Below, in pieces: positions 63,291-64,000 of a stretch of DNA of 64,000 bases. Source of the stretch: Dryobates pubescens (lineage: Eukaryota > Chordata > Aves > Piciformes > Picidae). Each line of letters begins with the position of its first letter. The stretch's first letter is position 1. The notes under the pieces were generated by a model, which ran no database searches, had not been told where the DNA came from, and worked only from the letters and a program-made list of their open reading frames with translations. Made by a program: the position numbers and the translations under genes. Location: NCBI RefSeq assembly GCF_014839835.1, contig NC_071612.1, positions 12,185,001 through 12,249,000 on the forward strand, in the 5' to 3' direction.

Positions 63291-63888
63291 GTCAGTAGTA
63301 AGCAAGAGGGAAGTAAGGAGCAATACATTGTATATATCCTACTCTAACAATATTAAATAATGAGAATAGAAAACAAACCACCTATGAAATAGGAGCAAAT
63401 TATTCACTTCTTTTGAAAGACTTAGGGCAGCTGGGTTGTTCAATAGATAAATATCCTAACTCTTAGCAGTTGTAACTTCCAAATGAGGATGTCTCAAGTG
63501 ACATGCTCTTTACAGCGTGTTTTTTGGTATATGCTTGTAAAGATATTTCAGAGTGCCCTGTACAAATACTTCAGGTGACAGTGTATAATTTTAGTTAGTA
63601 GCCAGAGATAACCAGAAAAATATTTTCCTTCCTTTCTTTGATTTACAAAATTAGAGCTTAACCACTGAAAATTATGGTTGTTTTTTCACTGTTTTAATGA
63701 TGAAGTGCAATTTTCAAAGAAGCCAGAGTTACACACAGCTGTCATTGATGTGAGTTGCTCACCTGTCTGCAGCTGAACTTGCCTAACTTACTGATCTCTG
63801 GATACCCCATTTAATTATACCTGACTAATCTTGTGCTATGCTAGTAGCAATGTAATCAATAGCTAATAGTAATATCTTTCAATGGCAC

Positions 63889-64000
63889 TTGTTAGCCATT
63901 GGAATGGGCTGCACAAGGAGGTGGTGGAGTCACCATCCCTGGAGGAGTTCAAGAGGGGTTTGCATGTGGCACTTGGTGCCATGGTCTAGTAGTCATGAGG
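63889..64000 (+). mobile_element. CR1 3' fragment in CHCHD4 intron 2, cut by the window end
   Basis: It reads [23 protein letters not shown]-type CR1 sequence (GTTAGCCATTGGAATGGGCT onward) in the sense direction of CHCHD4. It still lacks its tail at base 64,000. Confidence 0.88.

Noticed and set aside
1-64000. CRISPR arrays, tRNA or rRNA genes, snoRNA in introns
   Set aside because: No regular spaced repeats, cloverleaf box A/B pairs or convincing C/D box pairs were seen; small RNAs cannot be excluded without a covariance search.

Overview
The window is nuclear DNA from a bird. The evidence is a dense scatter of CR1 LINE fragments with typical avian CR1 3' ends, and vertebrate split genes whose order and exon structure match a conserved block (LSM3, XPC, TMEM43, CHCHD4; human 3p25, chicken chromosome 12 from memory). 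The many CR1 copies and their TTCTA-type tails would suit a CR1-rich group such as woodpeckers and relatives, but that placement is inference.

Layout. Positions 1-31,000 are intergenic DNA downstream of LSM3. They hold a 350-bp pure purine tract, about ten CR1 pieces in both orientations (two nested arrangements and one copy with recognisable reverse-transcriptase sequence), a 64-bp x 3 tandem repeat and a very good CTCF-type motif; no host gene could be found there. LSM3 (minus strand, 4 exons, complete) lies at 31,088-34,349. It is head to head with XPC (plus strand, 16 exons, complete, 951 codons) at 34,495-47,761, and the two share a 145-bp GC-rich bidirectional promoter with GC boxes, a G-quadruplex motif and a YY1-type site over the LSM3 start codon. 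TMEM43 (minus strand, 12 exons, complete, exactly 400 codons) lies at 49,701-60,787, tail to tail with XPC. It is head to head with CHCHD4 (plus strand, first two coding exons only), which starts at 61,229 and runs off the right edge. That second bidirectional CpG-rich promoter carries two ZNF143/SBS-like motifs 48 bp apart.

The genes are ordinary housekeeping loci: an Lsm ring subunit for RNA splicing and decay, the damage sensor of global-genome nucleotide excision repair, an inner nuclear membrane/ER protein, and the mitochondrial intermembrane-space import oxidoreductase. All exon joins listed were checked by hand for GT/AG borders and reading-frame phase, and all are consistent. I saw no new multi-gene system. 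The points most worth a second look are the promoter motifs, the nested CR1 beside the XPC exon 9 splice donor, a 33-bp inverted-repeat insertion with a 5-bp target duplication inside a CR1, and the varied CR1 tail repeats.
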